This document shows, in pieces, positions 62,099-64,000 of a DNA stretch of 64,000 nucleotides. Each line of letters opens with the position of its first letter. The stretch's first letter is position 1. Origin of the DNA: Candidatus Marisimplicoccus framensis (lineage in GTDB: Bacteria; Bacteroidota; Bacteroidia; Flavobacteriales; Flavobacteriaceae); the NCBI GenBank assembly GCA_905182065.1, contig CAJIZN010000001.1, positions 868,001-932,000 on the forward strand. The letters are read 5' to 3'. Below the pieces are notes generated by a model. It was not told the DNA's origin, ran no database searches, and worked only from the letters and a program-made list of their open reading frames with translations. The translations under genes and the position numbers were made by a program.

Positions 62099-62922
62099 TG
62101 TTAAATAATAAAATTAATAGTCAAATAAACAAAAAAAAGTCTTTTCTATGTATAGGCTTAGATATTGATATTAATATGATTCCTAAATCATTGATTAAAC
62201 ATGATGACCCAATATTTGAATTTGCAAAACAAATTATTGATTCAACAAATCAATATGCAATTGCATATAAGCCTAATATTGCTTTTTTTGAAGCACATGG
62301 AGTAGATGGTTATAAATCACTTGTAAAGATTTCTGAATATTTGAAAAATAATTATCCTGAAATATTTACTATAGCAGATGCAAAGAGAGGAGATATAGGA
62401 AATACATCTAAAATGTATGCAAGTGCTTTTTTAAAAGATCTAGACTTTGATTCAATTACTGTTTCCCCTTATATGGGTTCTGATTCAGTTGAACCTTTTC
62501 TAACTTTTGAAAACAAGTATGTATTTTTACTAGCCTTAACTTCTAATAAGGGCTCTGAAGATTTCCAAGAATTAGTTTTGGATGATAATTCTGGTAAGTT
62601 ATATGAGAAAGTCATTAATATGTCAAAGACATGGGCAAATAATGATAAGATAATGTATGTTGTTGGAGCAAAAAATACTGAAGAAATTGGAAAAATTAGA
62701 AAACTAGTTCCTAACTCATATTTATTAATTCCAGGTGTTGGTGCTCAAGGTGGAAATTTGAAGGAAATATGTGAATATGGATTAGATAAAGATTTTAAAT
62801 TAATAGTCAATTCTTCAAGATCAATTATTTATGCTTCTCCTAATGATGATTTTGCTAAAAAAGCATCAGAAGCAGCAAAAAAAATTCAAAATGAAATGGA
62901 ATTAATTATTGACAAACTATAA
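62098..62922 (+). CDS. pyrF: Orotidine 5'-phosphate decarboxylase, type 2
   Basis: Last step of UMP synthesis. The 274 residues are the longer PyrF2 form: FLCIGLDIDINMIPKSL, YAIAYKPNIAFFEAHG, the catalytic block FTIADAKRGDIGNTSKMYA (Lys-Asp charge network), SPYMGSDSVEPFL, YLLIPGVGAQGGN, and VNSSRSIIYAS. Coupled to prfA and 2 bases before the alpha/beta hydrolase. Confidence 0.96.
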   Translation: MLNNKINSQINKKKSFLCIGLDIDINMIPKSLIKHDDPIFEFAKQIIDSTNQYAIAYKPNIAFFEAHGVDGYKSLVKISEYLKNNYPEIFTIADAKRGDIGNTSKMYASAFLKDLDFDSITVSPYMGSDSVEPFLTFENKYVFLLALTSNKGSEDFQELVLDDNSGKLYEKVINMSKTWANNDKIMYVVGAKNTEEIGKIRKLVPNSYLLIPGVGAQGGNLKEICEYGLDKDFKLIVNSSRSIIYASPNDDFAKKASEAAKKIQNEMELIIDKL

Positions 62923-62924
62923 TT

Positions 62925-63710
62925 ATGATTCACTACACCAAGTTTCTTTGTAAAAATAAGAATGCTAATTGGATAACATTTGTTCATGGAGCAGGAGGGA
63001 GTTCAACTATATGGTACAAGCAAATAAAATATTTTTCAAAAAAATATAACCTTCTTTTATTAGACCTTAGGGGTCATGGTAAGTCTAAATCTATTACTCT
63101 TAATCCTTTTAAAAAAAAGTACACCTTTAATTCAATAACAAATGATATTCTGGAAGTTATTGATGCTGAAAAAATAAAGAAATCTCATTTTGTTGGAATT
63201 TCACTAGGTACAATTTTAATCAGGAATTTTGCTGAAAAAAATCCTAAGAGGGTTCAAAGCCTTGTTATGGGTGGAGCTATAATGAAACTTAATCTTAGAT
63301 CTAAAATACTAATGTTTCTTGGAAATTCTACAAAGTCAGTTTTACCTTATATGTGGATATATAATCTCTTAGCATATATTATTATGCCAAATAAAAATCA
63401 TAAAGAATCTAGATTATTATTCATTAATGAAGCAAAAAAATTATATCAAAAGGAATTTAAGAAATGGTTTCAGTTAACTAGTGAGTTGGTTCCATTACTT
63501 AAATTTTTTAGACAAATTGAAATCAGTATACCAACATATTATATAATGGGTGATCAAGATTATATGTTCCTTCCATCTGTGAAAGAATTGGTAGAGACCC
63601 ATAAAAAATCTTTATTATTTGTAATTCCTAATTGTGGACATGTAGTCAATGTAGACGAGCCAAATATTTTTAATTCAAAGATGTTTGAGTTTTTAGATAA
63701 TACAAATTAA
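62925..63710 (+). CDS. Alpha/beta hydrolase
   Basis: 261 residues of a classic alpha/beta hydrolase: FVHGAGGSSTIWYKQIKYFS (oxyanion HG), LLLLDLRGHGKS, the nucleophile elbow SHFVGISLGTILIRNF (G-x-S-x-G), a lid region, acid residue in MGDQDYMF, and the catalytic His in NCGHVVNVDEP. No signal peptide, so cytoplasmic. The substrate is unknown. It ends overlapping the convergent amidohydrolase by 4 bases. Confidence 0.88.
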   Translation: MIHYTKFLCKNKNANWITFVHGAGGSSTIWYKQIKYFSKKYNLLLLDLRGHGKSKSITLNPFKKKYTFNSITNDILEVIDAEKIKKSHFVGISLGTILIRNFAEKNPKRVQSLVMGGAIMKLNLRSKILMFLGNSTKSVLPYMWIYNLLAYIIMPNKNHKESRLLFINEAKKLYQKEFKKWFQLTSELVPLLKFFRQIEISIPTYYIMGDQDYMFLPSVKELVETHKKSLLFVIPNCGHVVNVDEPNIFNSKMFEFLDNTN

Positions 63711-64000
63711 TCAATCTTTGTTTTATTTTTTTTTATCCAGTCTTTGCTCTGACCTGGTTGATAAATCTCGTAGTCTAGCTCATCTTTGCTATCTCTCACC
63801 ATTTTCTTTACATCTTCAAGTAAGAGTTTTGAGTCATAAACTATACCATCTTTAATAGTATACTTTACACCACCAACTCTTTTAACTTCATTTTTATCAT
63901 TAAGTTTAATTGCTCCTGTTCCATACAATACCTTTAAATTCTCCAAAGGGTTTTCCTCAACAATTAACAAATCTGCTTTCTTTCCAATTTCAATAGATCC
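63707..64000 (-). CDS. Amidohydrolase, C-terminal end only (runs off the window)
   Basis: The visible ~97 residues start at the window edge in GSIEIGKKADLLIVEENPLENL, the closing beta-sandwich signature of amidohydrolase-superfamily proteins (G-x-I-x-x-G-K-x-AD). They continue with YTIKDGIVYDSKLLLEDV and a charged tail. The frame is open to position 64000, so the gene continues upstream beyond the window. A start within the window (TTG near 63970) would be internal. Confidence 0.85.
   Translation of the reverse strand, partial: GSIEIGKKADLLIVEENPLENLKVLYGTGAIKLNDKNEVKRVGGVKYTIKDGIVYDSKLLLEDVKKMVRDSKDELDYEIYQPGQSKDWIKKNKTKID

Overview
The window is a gene-dense, strongly AT-rich chromosomal segment of a bacterium of the Bacteroidota, most likely a marine member of Flavobacteriales (inference). 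The evidence is flavobacterial gene sets and orders: ribH / small membrane protein / mutL / two rhomboids, and parA-parB-DUF5683-lepB. Other evidence is Bacteroidota-type proteins (long LepB, OstA-like protein, long PurM, eukaryote-like GSII glutamine synthetase, OmpA with thrombospondin type-3 repeats), the lack of obvious Shine-Dalgarno sequences, and one exact TTTG-N19-TAnnTTTG promoter before a tRNA. No rRNA, CRISPR array, prophage or complete insertion sequence was seen.

Layout. 1-8 kb: 3' end of sucC, hsp20, then a tightly overlapping minus-strand run (tsaC, cca, ctaA, a pRiA4b ORF-3-like protein, uvrB) and plus-strand ruvX-def. 8-25 kb: a long minus-strand stretch with a DUF349 protein, aroE, DUF368, a TPR protein, OstA-like, purA, fur, relA/spoT, two exported amidohydrolases, a cyclophilin-FKBP isomerase and nrnA. 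25-32 kb: ndk, DUF721, recF, a TPR membrane protein, ribH, a small membrane protein, mutL and two rhomboids. 32-39 kb: lepB, DUF5683, parB, parA, a DivIC/FtsB-like protein, an exported PQQ-type sugar dehydrogenase, a conserved unknown, tRNA-Pro and oxyR. 39-57.5 kb is the accessory-looking part: an acyltransferase, sodC, a DUF3089 lipoprotein, three Gfo/Idh/MocA oxidoreductases, OmpA, a serine-recombinase-like protein lacking catalytic residues and two paralogous SnoaL-like lipoproteins. It continues with a divergent cluster (SDR and PhyH dioxygenase on one side; oxidoreductase, GHMP sugar kinase and nucleotidyltransferase on the other), msrA, several small lipoproteins, a pirin-like protein, and a 21-residue peptide with nine cysteines. 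57.5-64 kb: tRNA-Arg, a Ca2+/Na+ antiporter, glnA, purM, prfA, pyrF, an alpha/beta hydrolase and the 3' end of another amidohydrolase.

A notable window-wide property is a set of about seventeen single-base frameshifts in about thirteen genes. These include recF, ribH, oxyR and the cyclophilin-FKBP gene. All lie between 22 and 56 kb, and about half are in short homopolymers. Each broken gene reads cleanly again after adding or removing one base, so uncorrected assembly errors are the simplest explanation. Most broken genes are therefore described below as fragments that belong together.

The best candidates for something new are the cysteine-rich mini-peptide at 57037-57102, the catalytically degenerate recombinase homologue at 46352-46957, and the divergent dioxygenase/oxidoreductase/sugar-kinase/nucleotidyltransferase cluster at 48.1-53.2 kb.
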